From the NCBI GenBank assembly GCA_000435715.1, contig FR882599.1, forward strand, positions 1 through 9,735: a stretch of DNA of 9,735 bases, read 5' to 3'. Position 1 is the stretch's first letter; each line of letters begins with the position of its first letter. Positions 1 through 6,210 of this stretch are shown one piece after another. The position numbers were made by a program, and so were the translations under genes. This DNA comes from Firmicutes bacterium CAG:145 (GTDB lineage: Bacteria; Bacillota; Clostridia; Peptostreptococcales; Anaerovoracaceae). Under the pieces are notes generated by a model. It made no database searches, was not told the origin of the DNA, and was given only the letters and a program-made list of their open reading frames with translations.

Positions 1-12
1 AACCCCATCGGT

Positions 13-29
13 GCCTTTCGCAGAAAGGC
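13..29 (+). promoter_or_regulatory. Small hairpin overlapping the rluA-family ribosome binding site
   Basis: A perfect 7-bp inverted repeat (GCCTTTC, loop GCA, GAAAGGC) sits just upstream of the first gene. Its right arm contains most of the AAAGGCGG sequence (24-31) that I take as the ribosome binding site for the ATG at 41. In mRNA the hairpin could partly mask the site. It could equally be the tail of a larger leader or a terminator remnant of an upstream gene outside the window. No riboswitch family is recognisable from the 40 bases available. Confidence 0.4.
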
Positions 30-40
30 GGATTATAACT

Positions 41-1009
41 ATGACAGAATTCAATTATACTGTGACGGAAAAAGACCGGGAGCTCTCTGTAAAGGAGCTC
101 CTTCGGCGTAATTTTCATTTTTCATCCAGGCTGCTGACTAAGATAAAGCAGCAGGATCTGGCAAAGTTAAACGGCGAACCTGTCAGGGGCTGGATGGTTG
201 CGCGCCCAGGAGATAAGTTGACCGTAAAACTCCCCGAGGAAACTTCTGATTTTCAGCCTGAGGACATTCCGATTTCAGTGGTCTTTGAGGACGAATCTCT
301 CCTTGTAATAAACAAACAGCCGGGATTTGTGGTTCACCCTACTAAAGGTAAACCCAACCATACCATAGCCAACGGCATAGCAAAAAAAATGGCCTGCGAA
401 GGTCAAAGCTACAAGATACGCTTTGCCAACAGGCTTGATATGAACACCTCCGGACTTTTGATAATAGCAAAAAACGGCTTTGTTCAGGAGCAAATAATAC
501 GCCAGATGAAAGCCGGAAAAACAGAAAAAAAATATCTTGCAATACTAAACGGCTGTATCGAAAAAGACTTCGGTACAATAAATGCTCCTATAGGCCGACC
601 CGATCCTGATGAAGTAGAACGATGGATATTGCCGGTTGAAGACGGCGGATTTGATTCCATAACCCACTATCGTGTTTTGAAGCGTTTCGATAAGGGATAT
701 ACTCTTGCAGAGATTTCTCTTGAAACTGGAAGAACTCACCAGATTCGTGTCCATATGGCCTCTATAGGCCACCCGGTTACCGGTGACCACCTTTACAATA
801 ACGGGGATCCTTTTCTGTACAGAAAGCTTAACGGAGATTTCAGACGCATAGAGGGAGAAGGAGAAAAAAGCACATCAGAATACATAGACAGACAAGCTCT
901 CCACGCATATAAGCTGTCATTTATTCATCCGATTACAGGAAAAAAGCTTTGTCTTGAGGTGCCTATGCCCCATGACATGGAAGAAATGATAAAAAGGATA
1001 TCATGTTGA
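41..1009 (+). CDS. RluA-family RNA pseudouridine synthase
   Basis: Isomerises specific uridines in rRNA or tRNA to pseudouridine in the cytoplasm. The protein (322 aa from this start) has an N-terminal S4-like RNA-binding region (about residues 15-65, beginning SVKELLRRNF), then the catalytic domain. The signature RFANRLDMNTSGLL places the catalytic aspartate at D133 in RLD. Later family motifs are also present: GRTHQIRVHMASIGHPVTGD near the middle and an ALHAYKLSF block near the C-terminus. Length is normal for RluA/RluD-like enzymes. A GTG at 11 would add ten residues, but the ATG at 41 has AAAGGCGG about nine bases upstream and begins a typical N-terminus, so I prefer 41. The stop codon lies inside the stem of the following terminator. 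Family is certain; which RNA and position it modifies (RluB/C/D-like or tRNA) cannot be told. It converges on the minus-strand operon and is probably functionally unrelated to it. Confidence 0.93.
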   Translation: MTEFNYTVTEKDRELSVKELLRRNFHFSSRLLTKIKQQDLAKLNGEPVRGWMVARPGDKLTVKLPEETSDFQPEDIPISVVFEDESLLVINKQPGFVVHPTKGKPNHTIANGIAKKMACEGQSYKIRFANRLDMNTSGLLIIAKNGFVQEQIIRQMKAGKTEKKYLAILNGCIEKDFGTINAPIGRPDPDEVERWILPVEDGGFDSITHYRVLKRFDKGYTLAEISLETGRTHQIRVHMASIGHPVTGDHLYNNGDPFLYRKLNGDFRRIEGEGEKSTSEYIDRQALHAYKLSFIHPITGKKLCLEVPMPHDMEEMIKRISC

Positions 1010-1019
1010 TATCCTTTTT
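991..1019. terminator. Bidirectional intrinsic terminator between converging genes
   Basis: A perfect 13-bp stem (991-1003 with 1007-1019) closes on a 3-base loop (TGT). The outer five pairs are A:T, so on the plus strand it ends in TTTTT followed by a T-rich stretch, and on the minus strand it also ends in TTTTT. It therefore can stop transcripts of the pseudouridine synthase (plus) and of the DUF805-ending operon (minus). The plus-strand gene's stop codon (1007-1009) is within the stem. Confidence 0.9.
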
Positions 1020-1053
1020 ACTTTATCTTTAATTATATGTAAAAACATATTAT

Positions 1054-1416
1054 CTAACAGTATATTGTAGTTCTTTGTCCGAACCTATTTGCACTTTCGC
1101 TTCCCTCTCCTACCGTAAAAACAAACAACGCCATCCATCCAAACACAGGAAGTAAGCAGAGGCTCATCCATTTTGCACTTTTTTCTACATCATGAAGTCT
1201 TCTTACTGTAGCAGAAAATATAGGTATCAGCATAAGAATACAATATCCCTTTACAAAGATATCAATCGCAGGTATTTTAGCTGAAAACCAAAGCAGTACA
1301 GCCCAGACAACAAGAAACATCAATATGAATAACCAGTATTCTCTTCTGTTAGTTCTGCCTTTTAATGAAAGGCTGTTTTTAAGAGAATAAATACAAATAT
1401 CTATAGCCCTGTTCAT
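1054..1416 (-). CDS. DUF805 family small membrane protein
   Basis: A 120-residue integral membrane protein of the DUF805 family, whose biochemical role is unknown. The family hallmarks are visible: GRTNRREYW at residues 20-28 just before the first membrane segment (about 27-46), a second segment (about 51-69), RRLHD at 72-76, a third segment (about 82-103), and the terminal SANRFG at 108-113. The start is supported by GGAGGT seven bases upstream. It begins 12 bases after the stop of the dipeptidase gene and is the last gene of the lysA operon, directly before the shared terminator. The position suggests co-expression with the carrier and hydrolases, but nothing in the sequence says it has a related function. 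DUF805 proteins occur in many unrelated contexts. Confidence 0.88.
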   Translation of the reverse strand: MNRAIDICIYSLKNSLSLKGRTNRREYWLFILMFLVVWAVLLWFSAKIPAIDIFVKGYCILMLIPIFSATVRRLHDVEKSAKWMSLCLLPVFGWMALFVFTVGEGSESANRFGQRTTIYC

Positions 1417-1428
1417 TTTGTACCTCCG

Positions 1429-1998
1429 TTATATCTGATAATCCATGAATGGCGTTGGTTCGGTAGTAATGTCATAGAAATGCCACCATTCGTTTTCGTA
1501 AGCCATAAAACCGACGCTCTCCATTACATTTTTCATATATTCAGCATTTTGGCGTCCTGTATTTGATGTTGTTTTACACAGCAGGGAAGCCCTTTCAGAA
1601 AAATCATCAAATTCTGAAGGCATTTCTATTTCATTGCCCTTCATATCAGTCAAGGTTATATCTACACAAAGTCCATTCAGATGAGTAGGACGAAAGCTTT
1701 TGATTTTTTCCATGTCCGGCGGTCTTGCTACAAAATCGTCATCAGGCATTATTTCCCAAAATTTCTTCTGTGCACTGATTGGTCTGTATGCGTCAAGTAT
1801 CTTTACTCTGTATCCGTCTCTCCAAAAAATGTTTTTTGCCTTTATCAATATTTCCGCAGTATGCTTATCCATATAACATTCATTTGAACTATATATCCTT
1901 TTGCCTGTAAAATTGTTTTCTGTAGCGTATTTCAAATCTATTATAAACTCCTCGTCAATATCATACAGTCTGACCAAATTTCCTTTATCTTCTGTCAT
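1429..1998 (-). CDS. VanX/DdpX-like D-alanyl-D-alanine dipeptidase (M15D family)
   Basis: Predicted zinc D,D-dipeptidase that splits D-Ala-D-Ala into two D-alanines in the cytoplasm; no signal peptide is present. All catalytic elements of VanX can be matched: the transition-state arginine in DAYRP (R72), zinc ligands H106 and D113 in the HLNGLCVD motif (H-x6-D), and the catalytic Glu and third zinc ligand in EWWH (E170, H173). At 189 aa it is close to VanX/DdpX length. The start overlaps the last 14 bases of the M20 gene and has AGAGGAA upstream, so translation is likely coupled. No vanH or vanA homologue is nearby, so a vancomycin-resistance role is unlikely; nutritional use or turnover of D-Ala-D-Ala (or a related D-dipeptide), as for E. 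coli DdpX, fits better. Substrate is inferred from the family. The position two before the first histidine, often Ser in VanX, is Pro here. Confidence 0.87.
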   Translation of the reverse strand: MTEDKGNLVRLYDIDEEFIIDLKYATENNFTGKRIYSSNECYMDKHTAEILIKAKNIFWRDGYRVKILDAYRPISAQKKFWEIMPDDDFVARPPDMEKIKSFRPTHLNGLCVDITLTDMKGNEIEMPSEFDDFSERASLLCKTTSNTGRQNAEYMKNVMESVGFMAYENEWWHFYDITTEPTPFMDYQI

Positions 1999-3187
1999 AA
2001 GTATATTCCTCTTCTATATTGATTATATTGTTGAATTGAAGTTCTATACCGTTGATTATACACTCCTCGTCAATATCAAACATTGAATTGTGCAAATCCA
2101 CCCTTTCTCCTGCTTTCTCACTGTAACACCCGAGATGAAAATAGCAGGCAGGTCTTTGCTCTGCAAAACAAGAAAAATCCTCACAGCTTAAATCAGGCGT
2201 CTCCTCTATTATTACTTTTTCTTTTCCGAGAAGCTCTTCAGCGGAATTTTTCACTATTTGAGTAATACAGTCATCATTTATCAGAGAGCCATAGCTTTCA
2301 TAAAACATAACCTCAGCATCTGCTCCCATTTTTTTTGCGGTTAAACAGCATATCTCCTTTACTCGCTTCCTCATTCTAATCCTTGTATCAGGGTCTACAG
2401 TTCTGATTATCCCCTGCATCTCCAGAGAATCGGCGATTTGATTCCGCACTGTTCCTCCATGTATTGAACCGAAAGTGCATACAGCAGAATCCAGCGGGTT
2501 CACCTCTCTTGCAATCATTATCTGAATAGCGGTTACTATCTCTGCCGCAATGCATATAACATCAACTCCCTCATCAGGATGAGCACCGTGAGCGCTTTTT
2601 CCGTAAATACGAACATCAACCATATCCGAAGCAGCGTACATCTTGCCAAACTTTATCCCTACCTGCCCTATATCGTATGACGGCTCTACATGAAGTCCCA
2701 AAACAACATCTACTCTCGGGTTTTCAAGAACCCCCTCTTTTATCATGCCTGCAGCTCCGCCTACTGTTTCTTCAGCAGGCTGAAAAAAGAGCTTCACAGT
2801 GCCTTTAAGTTTATCCTTATATAAAGACAACAGTTTTGCCAAACCAAGCAGCACTGTTATATGTACATCATGACCGCATGCATGCATTATACCCGGCACT
2901 TTGGAGCAATATGGAACATCGTTCCGTTCTTCTATCGGCAGAGCGTCCATATCGCCTCTTACAGCTACGACAGTCCCTGTTTCTCCCGATATCCATGCCA
3001 TAATGCCGTTGTCTGCTATATGCTTTTTATAAGGAACTCCTATGTTATCAAGAAACTTGCATATCCTTTCGGCAGTTTGCGACTCATGTTGAGACAGCTC
3101 CGGGAACTGATGAAAGACTCTTCTCAGCTGAATCATTTCTTCTTTGAATTTCTCTCTATCTAACAGATCTTCAATTCTAATACTCAT
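1985..3187 (-). CDS. M20 family amidohydrolase (M20D, N-acyl-amino-acid hydrolase type)
   Basis: Cytoplasmic metallo-amidohydrolase of 400 aa expected to cleave an amide bond releasing an amino acid, in the group with hippurate hydrolase, IAA-amino-acid hydrolases and N-acetyl-diaminopimelate deacetylase. Metal-site motifs in order: RGDMDALP (77-84), HACGHD (102-107), QPAEE (136-140), GLHVEP with a histidine at 166, and HNS with a histidine at 366. The central dimerisation domain begins near GKSAHGAHP. An upstream ATG at 3217 would add ten residues, but it lies in the loop of a strong hairpin without a good binding site; the ATG at 3187 has GAGGGGAG just upstream, so I chose it. The gene follows the carrier by 58 bases and overlaps the dipeptidase. 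Because lysA is in the same operon, N-acetyl-DAP or a DAP/lysine conjugate is a reasonable substrate guess, but the sequence does not prove it; peptide substrates are also possible. Confidence 0.9.
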   Translation of the reverse strand: MSIRIEDLLDREKFKEEMIQLRRVFHQFPELSQHESQTAERICKFLDNIGVPYKKHIADNGIMAWISGETGTVVAVRGDMDALPIEERNDVPYCSKVPGIMHACGHDVHITVLLGLAKLLSLYKDKLKGTVKLFFQPAEETVGGAAGMIKEGVLENPRVDVVLGLHVEPSYDIGQVGIKFGKMYAASDMVDVRIYGKSAHGAHPDEGVDVICIAAEIVTAIQIMIAREVNPLDSAVCTFGSIHGGTVRNQIADSLEMQGIIRTVDPDTRIRMRKRVKEICCLTAKKMGADAEVMFYESYGSLINDDCITQIVKNSAEELLGKEKVIIEETPDLSCEDFSCFAEQRPACYFHLGCYSEKAGERVDLHNSMFDIDEECIINGIELQFNNIINIEEEYTYDRR

Positions 3188-3189
3188 AA

Positions 3190-3197
3190 CTCCCCTC
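3190..3197 (-). promoter_or_regulatory. Ribosome binding site deciding the M20 start
   Basis: On the minus strand GAGGGGAG ends two bases before the ATG at 3187, putting GAGG at -10 to -7. The alternative ATG at 3217 has only a weak TAGGC upstream and is within a hairpin loop. Confidence 0.6.
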
Positions 3198-3202
3198 GGA
3201 TT

Positions 3203-3233
3203 ATATAGGCTTCCCATAAAAGGAAGCCTATAT
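3203..3233. promoter_or_regulatory. Intercistronic 12-bp perfect hairpin
   Basis: A perfect inverted repeat (3203-3214 with 3222-3233, arms ATATAGGCTTCC / GGAAGCCTATAT) with a 7-base loop lies between the carrier and M20 genes. Neither side is followed by a T-run, so it is not a standard intrinsic terminator. In the operon mRNA it would lie 13 bases downstream of the carrier's stop and leave the M20 binding site free. Likely roles are mRNA 3' stabilisation or a processing boundary giving unequal expression of the two cistrons. The sequence alone does not distinguish these. Confidence 0.65.
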
Positions 3234-3245
3234 GAATGAATTATT

Positions 3246-4649
3246 TTAATAACCTATAGCAACTGCTATTCCCAGCATTACCATCTGAGCTACCAACAGT
3301 ATCAAGAATAACGGTGTAAACCATTTATACCACTTTTGCAGTGATATTCCACCAAGTCCGCAGATGATTACTATATCTGCTGTCGGCCAGAATATATTGG
3401 ATAAGCCGTCTCCGAACTGGAATGCCAATACAGCAGTCTGTCTGCTTACGCCTATAATATCGGCAAGCTGAGACATTATAGGCATTGTTGCGGCGGCCTG
3501 ACCTGTAGCCGATGGAATAAAGAAATTGATTAAGGTTTGTACTATAAGCATCAGCTGCGCTGATATGGCCTCAGGAGCTCCCTTAAGCAAGTTTGATAAT
3601 GAGTAAATTACCGTGTCAAGAATTTGAGCGTCGGTCATTACTACCATTATACCCTTGGCAACACCTGTAAGTATGCAGCCCCAAACTACTGTTTTAGCAC
3701 TGTCTATGAATTCTGCACACCATTTGTTTGGACTCCATTTGCATATTCCGGCAGCAACCATAGACATTATAAGGAAAAGTCCGCATAATTCAGGATATCC
3801 CCACCCCAACTCCATAAGACCATACATCAGGATAGCCAATATAATTACCACATCAAGGAGTACAAGACCGTCTTTAAGAGTAAATTGGAATTGATCCAGT
3901 TCATCTCTGTCAAAGGAATGTATGGACTTTTCACCATATACTACAGACAAACGAGGATCTTTTTTAATTCTTGCACCATAGCGCATTACATAAATTATGG
4001 ATAATATCATAAATACAGAGAAACAAACGGCTCTGAATGCAGTCCCCGAATATAATTCAACACCGGAAATTGTCTGTGCTACTCCTACAGAGTATGGATT
4101 TAGCGTAGCTCCCATAAATCCTACGAACTCTCCTACCGCTATGATTGCGAATCCAAACATCGCATCATAACCAAGCGCAATTCCAAGACCTACTATAAGA
4201 GGGTAAAATCCATAGAACTCGCTTGCCATTCCGAATACTGAACCGCCCATTCCGAAAATAAGCATTATGATAGGAACAAGCAGTATCTCTTTGCCTCCAA
4301 GTTTACGCAGGACTGTTCCTATCCCGGCATGGAACGCTCCCGTCTTTACCAAGATGCCGAATGTTCCGCAACAACAGAAAATAACAAAGATAATATCGGC
4401 AGCACTTACGCATCCTCTGTACAGAGAACCAAAGAATCCAAGTATGCCTGTGGTCGTAACCTCGGATTTGTCGATTTCATGATATGTTCCGTCTATAGCA
4501 ACATTTCTGATGGTACCGTTCACATCCACCTCATGATAATCGTAACTTCCTGAAGGAATGACCCATGAAAGTATAGCCATCAGCAAAACTACAGCCGCAA
4601 CGATAATCAAGGTATCGGGCATGACTATTTTTTTCTTTTTCTCGTTCAT
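3246..4649 (-). CDS. YfcC family carrier (DcuC/C4-dicarboxylate anaerobic carrier superfamily)
   Basis: Polytopic inner-membrane carrier of 467 aa. After a lysine-rich cytoplasmic N-terminus (NEKKKKIVMP) comes a first membrane segment (about 14-33), then a polar extracytoplasmic loop of some 45 residues, then about ten more hydrophobic segments including a pair of re-entrant-like small-residue regions. The signature PSATGQAAATMPIMSQLADIIG followed by SRQTAVLAFQFGDG and FWPT is characteristic of YfcC proteins. The superfamily includes C4-dicarboxylate carriers and amino-acid/peptide transporters; substrate and direction are not fixed for YfcC. A TTG at 4661 would extend the reading frame by four residues, but GGAGG five bases before the ATG at 4649 decides that start. 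It stands between a decarboxylase and two amide/peptide hydrolases in a sigma-54 operon, which points to amino-acid, DAP or small-peptide transport (import, or exchange for the decarboxylation product). That substrate assignment is inference. Confidence 0.88.
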   Translation of the reverse strand: MNEKKKKIVMPDTLIIVAAVVLLMAILSWVIPSGSYDYHEVDVNGTIRNVAIDGTYHEIDKSEVTTTGILGFFGSLYRGCVSAADIIFVIFCCCGTFGILVKTGAFHAGIGTVLRKLGGKEILLVPIIMLIFGMGGSVFGMASEFYGFYPLIVGLGIALGYDAMFGFAIIAVGEFVGFMGATLNPYSVGVAQTISGVELYSGTAFRAVCFSVFMILSIIYVMRYGARIKKDPRLSVVYGEKSIHSFDRDELDQFQFTLKDGLVLLDVVIILAILMYGLMELGWGYPELCGLFLIMSMVAAGICKWSPNKWCAEFIDSAKTVVWGCILTGVAKGIMVVMTDAQILDTVIYSLSNLLKGAPEAISAQLMLIVQTLINFFIPSATGQAAATMPIMSQLADIIGVSRQTAVLAFQFGDGLSNIFWPTADIVIICGLGGISLQKWYKWFTPLFLILLVAQMVMLGIAVAIGY

Positions 4650-4654
4650 AATTA

Positions 4655-4659
4655 CCTCC
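4655..4659 (-). promoter_or_regulatory. Ribosome binding site deciding the carrier start
   Basis: GGAGG on the minus strand lies five bases before the ATG at 4649. It overlaps the first codons of the longer TTG-started frame at 4661, which argues against that longer version. Confidence 0.75.
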
Positions 4660-4717
4660 AACTAAATTTAAAATAAATAAAACTTATTATCTCATACCGA
4701 ATTTCCCTTTTGTTTAC

Positions 4718-5998
4718 TTATAACACTTCATTTTTCAAGAGATCATCATAGCTCTGTCTTCTAACGGTAAGGCGGTCTCTTCCATCTTTCACAAATACCA
4801 CTGCCGGAATGGGATTTCTGTTGTAATTGGACGCCATGGAATATCCGTAAGCGCCTGTGGAAAATATAGCTATTATGTCTCCCGTTTCAGGTTCTGCCAT
4901 TTCTATATCTTTCATCAGAATATCTCCCGACTCACAGCATTTGCCGCATACCGTAACTTTATCATTCCTTTGACAAGAAGCCTTGTTTGCTACAACGCCC
5001 TCATATTTCGCCTGATAAAGAGCCGGTCTGATATTGTCGGTCATTCCTCCGTCTACCGAAACATATTTTCTCATGCCGGGAATGTTCTTTATACGGCCTA
5101 CGGTATAAAGACTTATGCCCGCTTCTGCCACAATGCTCCTGCCGGGTTCTATAACAAGAGCCGGAAGTTTTGCATTTTCCTCCTGATAAAATTCTCTTAC
5201 TCTATCCATCAGAGGGTCTAAAAAATAACTGTAGGGTTTTCTCTTTTCATCTGTATAAGTTACTCCGAAACCACCTCCCATGTTTATTTCTTTTATGTCA
5301 AAATCATATCTGTCCTTAATATTCTTAATATGATTCAAAGTAACATTAAGTGCCTGTATATAAGGTTCTTTATCAAAAAGTTGAGAGCCTATATGGAAAT
5401 GAAATCCCAAGAACTCCACATAAGGCGAATCTATAGCTCTTTTGACTTCGTTGTAAAGTTCCTCTTCATCCTGAGGCATTCCGAATTTTGAATCTTTCTT
5501 ACCCGTAATTATATAATCATGGGAATCTGCCTTTATGCCCGGAGTTATACGATATAAAATATTTGCTTTTTTATCTTTTCTTGCACAGATGTCCTCTATT
5601 AGTTTTAATTCACCTATGCCGTCTACTATTATTCTCCCTATACCATAGTCTATAGCAGCTTCCAATTCTTCCGGCAACTTATTGTTTCCGTTAAACTCTA
5701 TCCTTTCCGGCGGGAATCTTGCTTTTATTGCAGTATAAAGTTCCCCTCCGGAAACCACATCTATGCACATTCCTTCTCTTTCACAGATTTTCATCATTGC
5801 GACTGTGCAAAACGCTTTGCAGGCATAAGCGACTCTCGCATTGGGGTATTTATCCGTAAAAGCTTCTTTAAGTTGAGAAAATCTTTCTAAAATATCATTT
5901 TCTGACATAACATACAATGGCGTACCGTATTTTTGAGCCAATTCGACCGTATTGCAGCCGTCAAAATACAATATTCCGTTTTTTATTTCTCTGGTCAT
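4718..5998 (-). CDS. lysA: Diaminopimelate decarboxylase
   Basis: PLP enzyme converting meso-2,6-diaminopimelate to L-lysine and CO2, the last step of lysine synthesis. The 426-aa protein has the alanine-racemase-like TIM barrel with the PLP lysine at K61 in YACKAF, HIGS at 202-205, the phosphate-binding GGG at 241-243 and EPGRS at 284-288. The C-terminal beta domain carries CESGD at 355-359, which in this family reads the D-centre of DAP and supplies the second-subunit cysteine, and GAYGYSMASNYN at 382-393. This combination favours true DAP decarboxylase over ornithine, arginine or carboxynorspermidine relatives. The ATG at 5998 has AAGGAAA upstream and is preceded by a perfect sigma-54 promoter; no lysine riboswitch is visible. 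It is the first gene of the five-gene operon and is not beside any other lysine-biosynthesis gene, which suggests a dedicated or inducible role rather than only housekeeping synthesis. Confidence 0.94.
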   Translation of the reverse strand: MTREIKNGILYFDGCNTVELAQKYGTPLYVMSENDILERFSQLKEAFTDKYPNARVAYACKAFCTVAMMKICEREGMCIDVVSGGELYTAIKARFPPERIEFNGNNKLPEELEAAIDYGIGRIIVDGIGELKLIEDICARKDKKANILYRITPGIKADSHDYIITGKKDSKFGMPQDEEELYNEVKRAIDSPYVEFLGFHFHIGSQLFDKEPYIQALNVTLNHIKNIKDRYDFDIKEINMGGGFGVTYTDEKRKPYSYFLDPLMDRVREFYQEENAKLPALVIEPGRSIVAEAGISLYTVGRIKNIPGMRKYVSVDGGMTDNIRPALYQAKYEGVVANKASCQRNDKVTVCGKCCESGDILMKDIEMAEPETGDIIAIFSTGAYGYSMASNYNRNPIPAVVFVKDGRDRLTVRRQSYDDLLKNEVL

Positions 5999-6046
5999 TT
6001 TAATTTCCTTTCCATGAGATATGATGTTTTGTTATAAATTTAATAA

Positions 6047-6061
6047 GCAAGACCTGTGCCA
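6047..6061 (-). promoter_or_regulatory. Sigma-54 (-24/-12) promoter of the lysA operon
   Basis: On the minus strand the sequence reads TGGCAC, five bases (AGGTC), then TTGC followed by TT. This is a full match to the RpoN consensus TGGCAC-N5-TTGC with GG and GC separated by exactly ten bases. Transcription would start near 6035, leaving a leader of roughly 37 bases before the lysA ATG at 5998. The adjacent upstream gene encodes a sigma-54 activator with an intact GAFTGA loop, and the terminator at 6081-6119 blocks read-through from it, so this promoter should control lysA and the four genes behind it. No convincing sigma-A promoter is seen in the same gap. Confidence 0.88.
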
Positions 6062-6080
6062 AAGTTAAGCATAATTGAAC

Positions 6081-6119
6081 AAAAAAAAGAGAAACCATTG
6101 ATATTTCAATGGTTTCTCT
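6081..6119 (-). terminator. Intrinsic terminator of the murE-like/activator unit
   Basis: A perfect 14-bp stem (6088-6101 with 6106-6119) with a 4-base loop is followed on the minus strand by eight uridines (A-run at 6081-6088 on the plus strand). It lies about 90 bases beyond the stop of the activator gene and about 20 bases before the sigma-54 promoter, so it insulates the lysA operon from upstream transcription. Confidence 0.92.
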
Positions 6120-6169
6120 CATAATCAACCTGTTCGCCTCAGGTGAGAGTTTGCGATTAGTTTCCGTTT

Positions 6170-6197
6170 AAAGTCTCATTTTAGAGACTTTAGTCTT
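6170..6197. promoter_or_regulatory. Candidate upstream activator (enhancer) site
   Basis: AAAGTCTC, six bases, GAGACTTT forms a perfect 8-bp inverted repeat (6170-6177 with 6184-6191). It overlaps a second palindrome AGACT-TT-AGTCT (6186-6197), so the half-site AGTCT recurs as a direct repeat at 6172 and 6192, 20 bases or about two helical turns apart. The centre is about 120 bases upstream of the -24 element, the usual enhancer distance for sigma-54 activators, and just past the activator's own stop codon. There is no T-run, so it is not a terminator. Binding by the neighbouring activator is inferred from position and symmetry. Confidence 0.6.
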
Positions 6198-6210
6198 ACT
6201 TTTGAGAAAT

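Noticed and set aside
1429..1998. Vancomycin-resistance cluster, suggested by the VanX-like dipeptidase
   Set aside because: No vanH, vanA/B ligase, vanY or VanRS-type genes are present, and the operon context is amino-acid metabolism.
5999..6080. Lysine riboswitch ahead of lysA
   Set aside because: The expected leader is only about 37 bases and shows none of the helices or length of an L-box.
6088..6119. The 14-bp inverted repeat as an activator binding site
   Set aside because: The eight-base T-run on the minus strand immediately after the stem makes it an intrinsic terminator; the 6170-6197 palindrome is the better enhancer candidate.
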